NCBI GenBank assembly: GCA_017427065.1
Contig: JAFRTL010000010.1
Location: 1-64,000 of the forward strand
Direction of reading: 5' to 3'
Origin: Bacteroidaceae bacterium
Lineage (GTDB): Bacteria > Bacteroidota > Bacteroidia > Bacteroidales > Bacteroidaceae
Length of the DNA stretch: 64,000 nucleotides
The position numbers were made by a program, and so were the translations under genes. The stretch's first letter is position 1. Each line of letters begins with the position of its first letter. The notes below the pieces were generated by a model that did no database searches, was not told where the DNA came from, and saw only the letters and a program-made list of their open reading frames with translations. This document shows positions 52,660-61,090 of the stretch, one piece after another.

Positions 52660-53088
52660 ATGAAACGTGAAGAATTAGAACAACTGCTCCTGAAACGCCA
52701 TGTGCAACCTACTGCTGTCAGATTGATGGTACTTAAAGCCTTGTCGGAAGCTACGCAATCACTTTCATTGCTTGATCTCGACAACCTGCTTGACACCGTT
52801 GACAAATCCAGTATCTTCCGCACCCTGACACTTTTCCATGCACATCGAGTGGTACATGGAATAGATGATGGTACGGGATCTTTCAAGTATGCGCTTTGTG
52901 ATGCAGATTGTGATTGCGAACTTGATGGCGAACATACGCATTTCCATTGCACGGAATGCAACCGTACGTTCTGCTTTAAGCATATCCCTACTCCACTTAT
53001 CAGTCTACCTAAAGGTTTCCAGTTAACTAGCGTAAACTATGTAGTGACAGGCATTTGTCCGCAATGTGCAGCGAAAAGGAAGTCCTAG
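52660..53088 (+). CDS. Fur-family transcriptional regulator
   Basis: A 142-residue metal-dependent repressor. The winged helix (about residues 1-80) has VQPTAVRLMVLKAL and DKSSIFRTLTLF. The metal-binding half shows GEHTHFHCTECNRTFC and the second CxxC in GICPQCAAK, so two structural-zinc cysteine pairs. The sequence favours a Zur- or PerR-like role, but the metal cannot be told. Its end overlaps pdxK by four bases, tail to tail. Confidence 0.88.
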   Translation: MKREELEQLLLKRHVQPTAVRLMVLKALSEATQSLSLLDLDNLLDTVDKSSIFRTLTLFHAHRVVHGIDDGTGSFKYALCDADCDCELDGEHTHFHCTECNRTFCFKHIPTPLISLPKGFQLTSVNYVVTGICPQCAAKRKS

Positions 53089-53969
53089 ATCAGTTCATAC
53101 GTGCTTACCTGAATGGGAGCACCTAGGTTATGTAGAACCTTCTCCAGCATTATGCCCTCCTTGTTATTGTAGTCGTACCCAAAAGTGGCACGAATGCCCT
53201 GCAAAATAAATTGCGTGGCACGGTCTATGGCCACTGGCAGGCTGTCTCCATACATCAGAGAGCCCGTTATCACACTGGTGAAAGCATCACCAGTACCAGG
53301 ATAATGGGCAGGGAGGAATGGACAGGTAACTTTCCAATAGCGTCCATCTATCCGATTGTAAGCATATACGGAAGTCAGATGCGGATTATCCTCCACAGGA
53401 ACGCTGGTCACGATCACAATCTCTGGTCCGAAGGTAGAAAGCTCGTGGAGGTAACTCTTCAAATCCCTGTCGTCTATGGTCCCGCTATGATAGGGTTCAT
53501 CCAGCAAGAAGAACATCTCCGTCATATTTGGTGAAATCACATCGGCATGTCGTATCAAATCCCGCATTTCCACAACCATCTGTAAGCTCATGCCCTTATA
53601 TAAGTTGCCATTATCTCCCAAAACAGGGTCCACCACCACCAAATCGTCCTCTTGTTTGAAATCACGAAGCAAGTCCTTCACCACCTGCACCTGAGCTGGA
53701 GAACCGAGATAACCCGAATAGAACGCATGAAAACGCAGATGCTGCTGCTTCCAATTCTCCACGATACGCTTCATCTCTTCTGTCAAATCCAGAAAAGTAT
53801 ATTCAGGGAACTGGGTATGGCAAGAAAGCAAGGCTGTAGGAAGCGGACAAACCTGCAAGCCCATCGTGGTAAGAATAGGCACCACAGCCATCAATGACAC
53901 GCGCCCGATGCATGAAAGATCATGCACCGCCACTATTCTTTTCTGCTGGTTCTGTATAATCATAGTCAC
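53085..53969 (-). CDS. pdxY: Pyridoxamine/pyridoxal kinase
   Basis: A 294-residue ribokinase-fold enzyme that phosphorylates B6 vitamers. The start VHDLSCIGRVSLMAVVPIL and the anion-hole motif YPGTGDAFTSVI are typical of the pyridoxamine kinase group. Single gene, with a TATTTTTG -7 box (53999-53992) upstream. Confidence 0.88.
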   Translation of the reverse strand: MTMIIQNQQKRIVAVHDLSCIGRVSLMAVVPILTTMGLQVCPLPTALLSCHTQFPEYTFLDLTEEMKRIVENWKQQHLRFHAFYSGYLGSPAQVQVVKDLLRDFKQEDDLVVVDPVLGDNGNLYKGMSLQMVVEMRDLIRHADVISPNMTEMFFLLDEPYHSGTIDDRDLKSYLHELSTFGPEIVIVTSVPVEDNPHLTSVYAYNRIDGRYWKVTCPFLPAHYPGTGDAFTSVITGSLMYGDSLPVAIDRATQFILQGIRATFGYDYNNKEGIMLEKVLHNLGAPIQVSTYELI

Positions 53970-54103
53970 TATTACATCTAAAAAGTTGATGCAAAAATAA
54001 TAAATATTATTCCCATGAGTACATTTATATAGTTTTTTTGCATATCTTTGTTCATTATCATGCAGTAAAAACCGATTATTAACATTCTTAATATAGATAG
54101 ATT

Positions 54104-54889
54104 ATGAATACAAGACTTATGAAACGCTCATTAGTAGCATTATTGGCCTGCACAGCCTTGAGCCTCAGTGCACAAGAACAGAAGCAGTATCCAGAACAGG
54201 AAGCCATGCGCCCTGGCATGTCAGAGTATTGGACCCCACAACCTAAGATTGTGACTCCTGGTGACCCTATCACTCAAAGTGCCCCATCAGACGCCATCGT
54301 CTTATTCGACGGAAAGGATCTTTCTGCATGGACCAACACAAAGGGCGAAGCAGCTGGTTGGGATGTGCATGATGGCATCATGACTGTAAACAAGCGTGCT
54401 GGTGATATCATGACCAAGGAGAAGTTCGGTAGCTTCCAGCTTCATATCGAATGGTGTGTGCCAGAGATGGATGCCAAGTACACCAGTCAGTCACGAGGCA
54501 ACAGTGGTGTCTATTTGCAGAACATGTATGAGGTGCAGATATTGGACAACTACAACAATGAGACCTATGTAAATGGTCAGGCTGGTTCTATCTACAAACA
54601 GACACCTCCTTTGGCAAACGCTATGCGCAAGCCTGGAGAGTGGAACGTTTATGACATTATCTACACGGCTCCTGTGTTCAAGGAAGATGGCACATACCTT
54701 TATCGTCCACACGTGACCGTGATTCAGAATGGTGTCGTTTTGCAAAATAATACCGAGATTTTGGGTACTACCGAATACATTGGCTTCCCGAAGGTGAAGG
54801 TACATGGCGACGGTCCTATCCTGCTCCAGAGCCATGGTGATCCAAGTCCAGGTATCAGCTTCCGCAATATCTGGATTCGCAAGATGTAA
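54104..54889 (+). CDS. Secreted DUF1080 (3-keto-disaccharide hydrolase-like) protein
   Basis: A 261-residue exported protein. A signal peptide (about 1-23, ending SLSAQ) precedes a concanavalin-like DUF1080 domain: IVLFDGKDLSAWT, then SRGNSGVYLQNMYEVQILDN and the C-terminal GISFRNIWIRKM. Characterised relatives bind or cleave keto-disaccharides. A TATCTTTG -7 box is at 54043-54050. Confidence 0.88.
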   Translation: MNTRLMKRSLVALLACTALSLSAQEQKQYPEQEAMRPGMSEYWTPQPKIVTPGDPITQSAPSDAIVLFDGKDLSAWTNTKGEAAGWDVHDGIMTVNKRAGDIMTKEKFGSFQLHIEWCVPEMDAKYTSQSRGNSGVYLQNMYEVQILDNYNNETYVNGQAGSIYKQTPPLANAMRKPGEWNVYDIIYTAPVFKEDGTYLYRPHVTVIQNGVVLQNNTEILGTTEYIGFPKVKVHGDGPILLQSHGDPSPGISFRNIWIRKM

Positions 54890-55027
54890 TGAATAGGTAG
54901 AATAGTTGGTAAAATTGTCCTATTGTTTAGATACAGCTTGTCAATGGTCAAAATAATTTGGAAGGATTGTTCAAAATCGTTTACTTTGCAGCAATAATTA
55001 AAAACAACAATAAATAAAAAGAAGATT

Positions 55028-55402
55028 ATGAAAAAGTTTGCAATGGTATTTATGAGCATGCTCCTGATGGTATTGGGTAGCGTGAATGTAGCAAAGGCTG
55101 CAGTGAATGAGCCAAAGGATTTCGTTGGCAAGTGGACTGCCACCATCGTTGGTTTGCCTGATGGCGACATCAAGATGAATGTGGAGATCAAAATGGATGG
55201 CAATAAGCTGGTTGGCACTTATTCTGCCGAAGGTATGGGCACAGCCGAGTTTGATCAGATTACAGCCAAGGACAAGACTGCTACCTTCTATTTCTCAGCC
55301 AGTGGGTATGATGTTTCCATGACCTTCATACTGAAGAGCGCCGACAAGGGTGAAGGCGATATGATGAGTATGTTTGATGTTAATTGGGAACGTGTGAAAT
55401 AG
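55028..55402 (+). CDS. Small secreted hypothetical protein, 124 residues
   Basis: A signal peptide (about 1-24) is followed by a beta-rich domain opening VGKWTATIVGLPDGDIKMNV, which looks like a small lipocalin-type barrel. I do not recognise the family. It is likely periplasmic and ends at a perfect terminator. Confidence 0.7.
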   Translation: MKKFAMVFMSMLLMVLGSVNVAKAAVNEPKDFVGKWTATIVGLPDGDIKMNVEIKMDGNKLVGTYSAEGMGTAEFDQITAKDKTATFYFSASGYDVSMTFILKSADKGEGDMMSMFDVNWERVK

Positions 55403-55430
55403 TATAATAATAATTCACATACCTCTCTAT

Positions 55431-55462
55431 AAACCTCCTCTAATTAGAGGAGGTTTTTTTTG
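55431..55462 (+). terminator. Terminator after the small secreted protein
   Basis: AAACCTCCTC/GAGGAGGTTT is a perfect palindrome with a TAATTA centre, followed by a T run. Confidence 0.9.
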
Positions 55463-55514
55463 TATCTTCTACAAAAATCCATTATCTTTATGCCCTGTTA
55501 ATCAAGCTAATGTT

Positions 55515-57251
55515 ATGGAAAAGGAACTGAACAGCCAGCGTGTCCGCAAGTTGGCGCCTGAAAACGACCCCCTGAAAATCGGCATGGGATGGACCATTGA
55601 AGACCTAAGCAAGCCACAGATATTGGTAGAAAGTACCTTTGGAGATTCTCATCCAGGCAGTGCACACCTCTTACAGTTAGTGGACAAGGCCATGCAAGGC
55701 ATACGCGATGCTGGTGGCCGTGGTGCCCGCTACTTTGTCACAGACATCTGTGACGGCATCGCTCAAGGACATGATGGCATCAACTATTCCTTGCCCCATC
55801 GTGACATGATGGCTCACATGATGGAAATTCATGGACAGAGTACTGGTTTTGATGGCGGAATCTTCATTGCCAGTTGCGACAAATCAGTGCCCGCCTGCCT
55901 GATGGGACTTTGTTGCCTGGATATGCCTTCCATTGTCATTACTGGTGGCGTGATGGATGCAGGTCCCAACCTGCTCACATTGGAACAGATAGGGGCCTAT
56001 TCTGCCATGTGTCAGCGTGGCGAAATCACAGAAGAACAACTGACATACTATAAACACCATGCTTGTCCTTCATGTGGAGCCTGCTCATTCATGGGGACCG
56101 CCTCCACCATGCAGATCATGGCTGAGGCACTGGGACTGATGCTGCCAGGCTCTGCCTTAATGCCTGCCACTAGTCCCGACCTTAAGGAGATGGCTTACAA
56201 AGCTGGATGTCAGGTACTGGAACTCGTCAGACAAGGCATTAAAGCGAGTGATATCGTAACGATGAAGGCCATTGAAAACGCCATCATGGTACATGCAGCC
56301 ATCTCAGGATCCACCAATTCCTTGTTGCACATCCCCGCTATGGCACATGAACTCGGTATAGAGATCGATGCCGATACCTTCGACCGTATGCATCGGGGAG
56401 CCCACTATCTGCTTGATATCCGTCCCGCTGGACGTTGGCCTGCCCAGTTCTTCTACTATGCAGGTGGGGTACCTCGAGTGATGGAAGAAATCAAGTCGAT
56501 GCTCCATTTAGATGTGCTCACCGTGACAGGTAAAACGCTTGGTGAGAACTTAGCTGAACTGAAAGAAAATGGATTCTACGAACAATGTGAAGCGCACCTA
56601 AAGCCTTGGGGACTGAAGCGCACTGATATCATACGGACCTTCGAGCAGCCAATTGGTTCCAATGGTACCGTAGCGATCTTGAAAGGCAACTTGGCGCCCG
56701 ATGGCTCTGTAGTGAAGCATTCTGCCGTACCTCCAGAGATGTTCCAAGCCACTTTACGTGCCCGTCCTTTCGATTGTGAAGAGGATGCTATCCATGCGGT
56801 GCTGACCCACCAAGTAAAGCCTGGAGATGCAGTGATTATCCGCTATGAAGGTCCTAAAGGTTCAGGTATGCCAGAAATGTTCTATACCACAGAAGCCATT
56901 TCCTCTGATGCAGAATTGGGAAAGAGCATTGCCTTGATTACCGATGGTCGTTTCTCTGGCGCTTCCAAAGGTCCTGCCATTGGCCATGTTTCTCCCGAAG
57001 CTGCCGAAGGAGGTCCCATTGCTTTGGTGGAAGAAGGAGACTTGATACAAATAGACATCCCTGCCCGTATCTTGGAGATTGTTGGCATACAGGGCAAACT
57101 CATGCCTAAAGAAGAGATCGATCAAATCCTCGTAGAACGAAGAAAAGCATGGAAGCCTCGCGAGCCTAAATATAAGAAAGGTGCCCTCCGTCTCTTTGCT
57201 GAGCATGCCGTCTCAGCTATTAAAGGAGGTTATATGGACTTTGAAAAATGA
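55515..57251 (+). CDS. IlvD/Edd-family dehydratase, probably for sugar acids
   Basis: A 578-residue Fe-S dehydratase. The cluster cysteines are in CDKSVPAC and [19 protein letters not shown], with [13 protein letters not shown] before them. The family includes dihydroxyacid dehydratase and hexonate/pentonate dehydratases. Because a gluconate-type permease follows 21 bases later and no other ilv genes are near, a sugar-acid dehydratase is more likely than IlvD. Confidence 0.82.
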   Translation: MEKELNSQRVRKLAPENDPLKIGMGWTIEDLSKPQILVESTFGDSHPGSAHLLQLVDKAMQGIRDAGGRGARYFVTDICDGIAQGHDGINYSLPHRDMMAHMMEIHGQSTGFDGGIFIASCDKSVPACLMGLCCLDMPSIVITGGVMDAGPNLLTLEQIGAYSAMCQRGEITEEQLTYYKHHACPSCGACSFMGTASTMQIMAEALGLMLPGSALMPATSPDLKEMAYKAGCQVLELVRQGIKASDIVTMKAIENAIMVHAAISGSTNSLLHIPAMAHELGIEIDADTFDRMHRGAHYLLDIRPAGRWPAQFFYYAGGVPRVMEEIKSMLHLDVLTVTGKTLGENLAELKENGFYEQCEAHLKPWGLKRTDIIRTFEQPIGSNGTVAILKGNLAPDGSVVKHSAVPPEMFQATLRARPFDCEEDAIHAVLTHQVKPGDAVIIRYEGPKGSGMPEMFYTTEAISSDAELGKSIALITDGRFSGASKGPAIGHVSPEAAEGGPIALVEEGDLIQIDIPARILEIVGIQGKLMPKEEIDQILVERRKAWKPREPKYKKGALRLFAEHAVSAIKGGYMDFEK

Positions 57252-57272
57252 GAATTAATAATAAGTAAAGAT

Positions 57273-58628
57273 ATGACTGAAATGGTTGCCCTCGACCCTA
57301 CCCGATTGATTATCGCTGCCTTGGTAGGACTCGTACTATTGCTGGTACTGATTATCAAGTTTAAGATACAGGCCATGATAGCCATACTGGTGGGTGCTAT
57401 CCTCATTGGCTTGGGAGCAGGAATGCCCTTTGAGAAGATTGTAGCATCCGTAGATGATGGCATAGGCAATACCTTGAAAGGCATTGCCTTGCTGGTGGGC
57501 TTAGGCTCCATGTTTGGCTCCATTTTAGAGATTTCTGGTGGGGCACAGACCTTAGCCGTGACGTTAGTCAATCGCTTTGGCGACCAAAAAGCAGCGTGGG
57601 CGTTGGGCATCACAGGCTTGGTCATTGCCATGCCTGTGTTCTTCGATGCAGGCCTCATTATCCTCATCCCCTTGGCATTCTCACTTGCCAAGCGCACAGG
57701 GCGCTCCTCGCTCTACTACGCCATTCCCCTCTTAGCAGGTCTGGCTGTGGGCCATGCCTTTATCCCTCCTACCCCTGGTCCTGTGTTGGTGGCAACCATG
57801 TTGGGTGTAGATTTAGGATGGGTGATCCTCATCGGCATCTGTTGTGGTGCCCTTTCCATGATCGTGGCAGGCCCCATTTGGGGAGCCATCTGTGGAAAGA
57901 AATACTATATCCCTGTGCCTGAGCAGATTGCCCAGCAAGCCGATGTCGATGAATCTAAGTTGCCCAGCTTCTGGAGCGTCGTGGGCATCATCCTTATCCC
58001 ATTGGTACTCATCATCCTAAAATCAGTGGCTGGAGTAGTTGATTCTTTCGCACCAGCACGCCCTATACTCAATTTCTTAGGCGAACCCTTTGTGGCCCTT
58101 ACGATAGCTACCCTTATTGCTATGGTGTTATTGGGTTACCGTCATGGGTACTCCGGAGCAGAACTTGAGAAGGTGATGACCAAGTCGCTGGAGCCCGTAG
58201 GCCTCATTCTCTTAGTGACTGCCTGTGGTGGGGTGTTACGCTACATCCTGCAGTACTCAGGATTAGGTGAGATCATTGGTCATGCAGTGGCCTCTGCTTC
58301 CCTCCCTATGGTTATTGTAGCCTTTGTGGTAGCAGCCTTGGTGCGTATATCTGTTGGCTCTGCCACTGTGGCCATGACCATGGCTGCAGGCATCATCGCT
58401 GCCATGCCCGAGGTGGCAGGACTCTCCCCCATCCACTTGGCATGCATCACTGCAGCCATTGCTGGAGGAGCCACCGTATGCTCTCACTTCAACGACTCTG
58501 GCTTCTGGCTGGTAAAGTCGCTGGTAGGCATGGATGAGCAGACTACCCTTAAGACGTGGACAGTGATGGAGACGCTGGTTGGCGGCACTGGCTTTATCGT
58601 GGCGCTCGTTATCTCCTTCTTTGCGTAG
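57273..58628 (+). CDS. GntP-family gluconate/sugar-acid permease
   Basis: A 451-residue inner-membrane transporter with about 12-14 helices. Family signatures include PVFFDAGLIILIPLAFSLAK, the HAFIPPTPGPV loop and HFNDSGFWLVK near the C-terminus. It imports gluconate or a related acid for the dehydratase encoded before it. Confidence 0.92.
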   Translation: MTEMVALDPTRLIIAALVGLVLLLVLIIKFKIQAMIAILVGAILIGLGAGMPFEKIVASVDDGIGNTLKGIALLVGLGSMFGSILEISGGAQTLAVTLVNRFGDQKAAWALGITGLVIAMPVFFDAGLIILIPLAFSLAKRTGRSSLYYAIPLLAGLAVGHAFIPPTPGPVLVATMLGVDLGWVILIGICCGALSMIVAGPIWGAICGKKYYIPVPEQIAQQADVDESKLPSFWSVVGIILIPLVLIILKSVAGVVDSFAPARPILNFLGEPFVALTIATLIAMVLLGYRHGYSGAELEKVMTKSLEPVGLILLVTACGGVLRYILQYSGLGEIIGHAVASASLPMVIVAFVVAALVRISVGSATVAMTMAAGIIAAMPEVAGLSPIHLACITAAIAGGATVCSHFNDSGFWLVKSLVGMDEQTTLKTWTVMETLVGGTGFIVALVISFFA

Positions 58629-58667
58629 CTTTTGTATTAATCTGTTTGCTCCAGCAAGGCATACACA

Positions 58668-58757
58668 ATTATTCCTCTCGGTTTTATCAAAAACAGCAGC
58701 ATTATTCCTCTCGGTTTTATCAAATAAGGCATTATTATTCCTCTCGGTTTTATCAAA
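58668..58757. repeat. Three perfect 24-base direct repeats (iterons), period 33
   Basis: Identical 24-base units start at 58668, 58701 and 58734, each with the core TTCCTCTCGGTTTTATC, separated by 9 unrelated bases. The 33-base period is about three helical turns, so a protein could bind all three on one face. They lie just before the ATPase promoter. Confidence 0.8.
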
Positions 58758-58771
58758 AAGAGAGATTAAAA

Positions 58772-58803
58772 TTTGCGATTATCTCTAATAATCATTATTT
58801 TTG
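58772..58803 (+). promoter_or_regulatory. Promoter of the DUF4143 ATPase
   Basis: TTTG (58772-58775), 20 bases, TATTTTTG (58796-58803), about 28 bases before the start at 58831. Confidence 0.7.
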
Positions 58804-58830
58804 CATCAGTTTTCAACAAAACTGCAACGT

Positions 58831-60255
58831 ATGTACATAGAAAGAACTGTCGATAAACTGCTTCTAGAGTGGAAAAATGGAGTAAACCTGAAGCCGTTAT
58901 TGTTGCGTGGAGCTCGCCAAGTAGGTAAGTCGAGCGCTGTAGAGCATTTAGGCGAGTCGTTTGACTATTTCATTGAGGTGAACTTTGAAAAACGCCCCGA
59001 AATGAAAGAGCTTTTTGAAAAGCTCCATGATGTGCATGAGCTGTCCAAAAGCCTAAGTCTGTTTTATAATACACCTGTTGAAGCAGGAAAGACACTGCTC
59101 TTTCTTGACGAGATACAATCATCTCCCGATGCCATTAAGAGTCTTTGGTCGTTCAAGGAGGATTTCCCTAATTTACATGTCATCGCGGCAGGTTCATTAT
59201 TGGAGTTTACACTGAAGGAACTGCCATCATTTGGCGTGGGCAGAATCCGATCCCTGTTCGTCTATCCCTTCTCTTTCGACGAGTTCCTTGTGGCAGAAGG
59301 GAAATCTGCATGGGTGAAGGCGAAGAAGGAGGCAAGCAGTGAGAGACCTCTGCTCTCAGCTCTCCATAATGATTTAGTTCAACACTATCGCACATATCTG
59401 ATGGTAGGTGGCATGCCGGCCAGCGTGGCTGCGTGGATAACAAGTCATGACTATCGCCAGTGTCAAACAGAACTTGACGACATCCAATTGACTTATTACG
59501 ATGACTTTGCTAAATATGCCAAAAAAGTCGATCCTACTTTACTTCGCAACACGCTACAGAGTGTTGTTCTGCAAATTGGCAGTAAATTCATGTATAGCAA
59601 GGTAGAAGGTTCCTATCGTTCAGAAGAAGTAAAAAAGGCTTTGGAATTATTGTGTGATGCTGGTATTATCAAGCGAGTCAATCATACAGCAGCCAACGGC
59701 CTGCCGCTAGGTGCCGAGGTCAACGAGAAATTCCGTAAATACATCTTCCTTGACAGTGCCCTGCTATTACGCATCCTTGACATGGATATGGGTAGTTCGC
59801 GCCAGCTGACAGAACTTATAGTGGCAGGAACAGCTGAAGACTTGGTGAACAAAGGTGGGCTAGCAGAGATGGTATTGGGATGGGAAATGGTGAAGTATAA
59901 CAATCCACGTTCTCAACATGATCTCTACTACTGGGAGAACACGTCTGAAGGTACCCGTTCTGAGGTTGACTATATCATAGCCCGTGACTTGAAAGTCCTA
60001 CCCATAGAATGCAAAGCCGGTACTAGTGGAAAAATGAAAAGCCTTCATCTGTTCATGCGTCAGAAGCACCTTACAGATGGCATTCGCTGTTCGCTCGAGA
60101 ACTTTGCCACATTGGAAAGCCGTGATAAAAACACTAATCATGGTGACGACAATGCTGTTTGGAGAATACGAATCTTCCCCTTATTTGCCATTTCCAACCT
60201 CTTTGAAGGTACTCTGTCTTTGCCAGAAATATGGAAAGCAATGCCCCATAAATGA
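58831..60255 (+). CDS. AAA ATPase with DUF4143 domain
   Basis: A 474-residue ATPase. The P-loop RGARQVGKSS is at residues 26-35 and Walker B LLFLDEIQ at about 91-98. A C-terminal DUF4143 domain follows (about 205-420), with the family end YIIARDLKVLPIECKAG resembling a nuclease-like core. The function of this family is uncertain; links to toxin-antitoxin or restriction have been proposed. The start is set downstream of the promoter; an ATG at 58801 lies inside the -7 box. It is followed by relics of similar ATPases. Confidence 0.85.
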   Translation: MYIERTVDKLLLEWKNGVNLKPLLLRGARQVGKSSAVEHLGESFDYFIEVNFEKRPEMKELFEKLHDVHELSKSLSLFYNTPVEAGKTLLFLDEIQSSPDAIKSLWSFKEDFPNLHVIAAGSLLEFTLKELPSFGVGRIRSLFVYPFSFDEFLVAEGKSAWVKAKKEASSERPLLSALHNDLVQHYRTYLMVGGMPASVAAWITSHDYRQCQTELDDIQLTYYDDFAKYAKKVDPTLLRNTLQSVVLQIGSKFMYSKVEGSYRSEEVKKALELLCDAGIIKRVNHTAANGLPLGAEVNEKFRKYIFLDSALLLRILDMDMGSSRQLTELIVAGTAEDLVNKGGLAEMVLGWEMVKYNNPRSQHDLYYWENTSEGTRSEVDYIIARDLKVLPIECKAGTSGKMKSLHLFMRQKHLTDGIRCSLENFATLESRDKNTNHGDDNAVWRIRIFPLFAISNLFEGTLSLPEIWKAMPHK

Positions 60256-60277
60256 TGTCAATCGGCTATTTGGCTGA

Positions 60278-60448
60278 TTTTTATTGGAGTCGGAAAGCAA
60301 GAACCTCTTCAAGTTATACATGAACGACGTTGGATTGCTAACTTACCTTTTGTATGGAACAAACATCAATGCCGTGTGGAAGGATGAGCGCAGCATCAAC
60401 TTAGGAGCAGTTTATGAATCAGTGGTAGCTCAGGAACTTCATGCTTAA
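60278..60448 (+). pseudogene. Fragment of a second DUF4143 ATPase
   Basis: One frame reads SKNLFKLYMNDVGLLTYLLY and later INLGAVYESVVAQELHA before a stop. KLYxNDVGLLT and INLGAxYExxVAQEL are marks of the DUF4143 domain in this ATPase family. The fragment lacks the N-terminal ATPase and the last part of the protein, and ends 10 bases before a MITE-like motif. Confidence 0.7.
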
Positions 60449-60457
60449 CATTTAGCA

Positions 60458-60537
60458 AGTGTGTGAAGTGTCATTTGCAACACTTCACGCTTGTTACTTG
60501 CTGATATACATTCCCTTAAGTGCCATCTGTGAAGTGT
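60458..60537. repeat. Second, partial copy of the GTGAAGTGT MITE-like motif
   Basis: GTGAAGTGT-CATTTGCA-ACACTTCAC is followed 39 bases later by TGTGAAGTGTGA. The spacing (39 against 40) and order equal the right half of the element at 40943-41143. The left half is missing. Confidence 0.55.
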
Positions 60538-60583
60538 GAGGGGTTTTTCAGAGACATGGAGGCTCTACTAAACTCCAGGATAT

Positions 60584-60618
60584 GCCAGATATGCCACTTA
60601 TAAATTGGCATATCTGGC
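60584..60618. repeat. Perfect 13-base hairpin
   Basis: GCCAGATATGCCA (60584-60596) pairs exactly with TGGCATATCTGGC (60606-60618) around a 9-base AT loop. There is no T run after it, so it is not an obvious terminator. Confidence 0.65.
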
Positions 60619-60819
60619 ACTAAGCAAATCAATAAAAATCATAATCATTTGAGGATAGAGCCACAAAACGCCTTGAATAGAGCCGTTAAACCAATCATTT
60701 GCAACTTAGAAACCATTATCCCGCTGCATGATGCATCGATAGCACAATGCAGAGAACATCTTCCACGGCGATATTTGAATAACAGCAGTGAAACTTTTTC
60801 CATTTTATGATTTCCATTT

Positions 60820-60965
60820 TATGGAAAAAAATATCTTTGCAACCAATAAAAGTATCAAAGTCGCCCAATTCTGTGAAATCTGCTATCCCTGCACTGATAG
60901 ATAAAGGATTACTCACTCAGGATAAGGGTATCTACAAGGTTTACGACCTGTTCTTCGCCTTATAG
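60820..60965 (+). pseudogene. C-terminal relic of another AAA ATPase
   Basis: A frame reads KVSKSPNSVKSAIPALIDKG, then LLTQDKGIYKVYDLFFAL and a stop. This is the winged-helix end of the archaeal-type ATPase family (SVxSAIxxLxxKGLLT...YxVYDxFFALWL). The ATPase core is gone. The exact left end cannot be fixed. Confidence 0.6.
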
Positions 60966-61090
60966 CTAGTTAAGAATTTCTAATACAAAAAACCAAAGGT
61001 GTTCAGTGTACAAAGCATTTCAGCATAAAATATGTTCTATACACTGAACATTTTCCACAAATAGCAAGCATTAAGTAGAAAACATCTTTG
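60966..61090. other. Intergenic gap after the ATPase relics
   Basis: No gene or clear terminator is seen. A CAGTGTACA / TGTACACTG-like pair lies near 61004 and 61031 in related form (TTCAGTGTAC and TACACTGAAC). Confidence 0.35.

Noticed and set aside
52624-52670. Start of the Fur-family protein at 52615
   Set aside because: That ATG lies upstream of the promoter boxes; the ATG at 52660 fits the promoter and family N-terminus.
55515-57251. Calling the dehydratase IlvD of branched-chain synthesis
   Set aside because: No ilv genes nearby and a GntP permease directly downstream; kept at family level.
58668-58757. Possible CRISPR array
   Set aside because: Only three repeats with 9-base spacers and no cas genes; the spacing fits iterons, not CRISPR.
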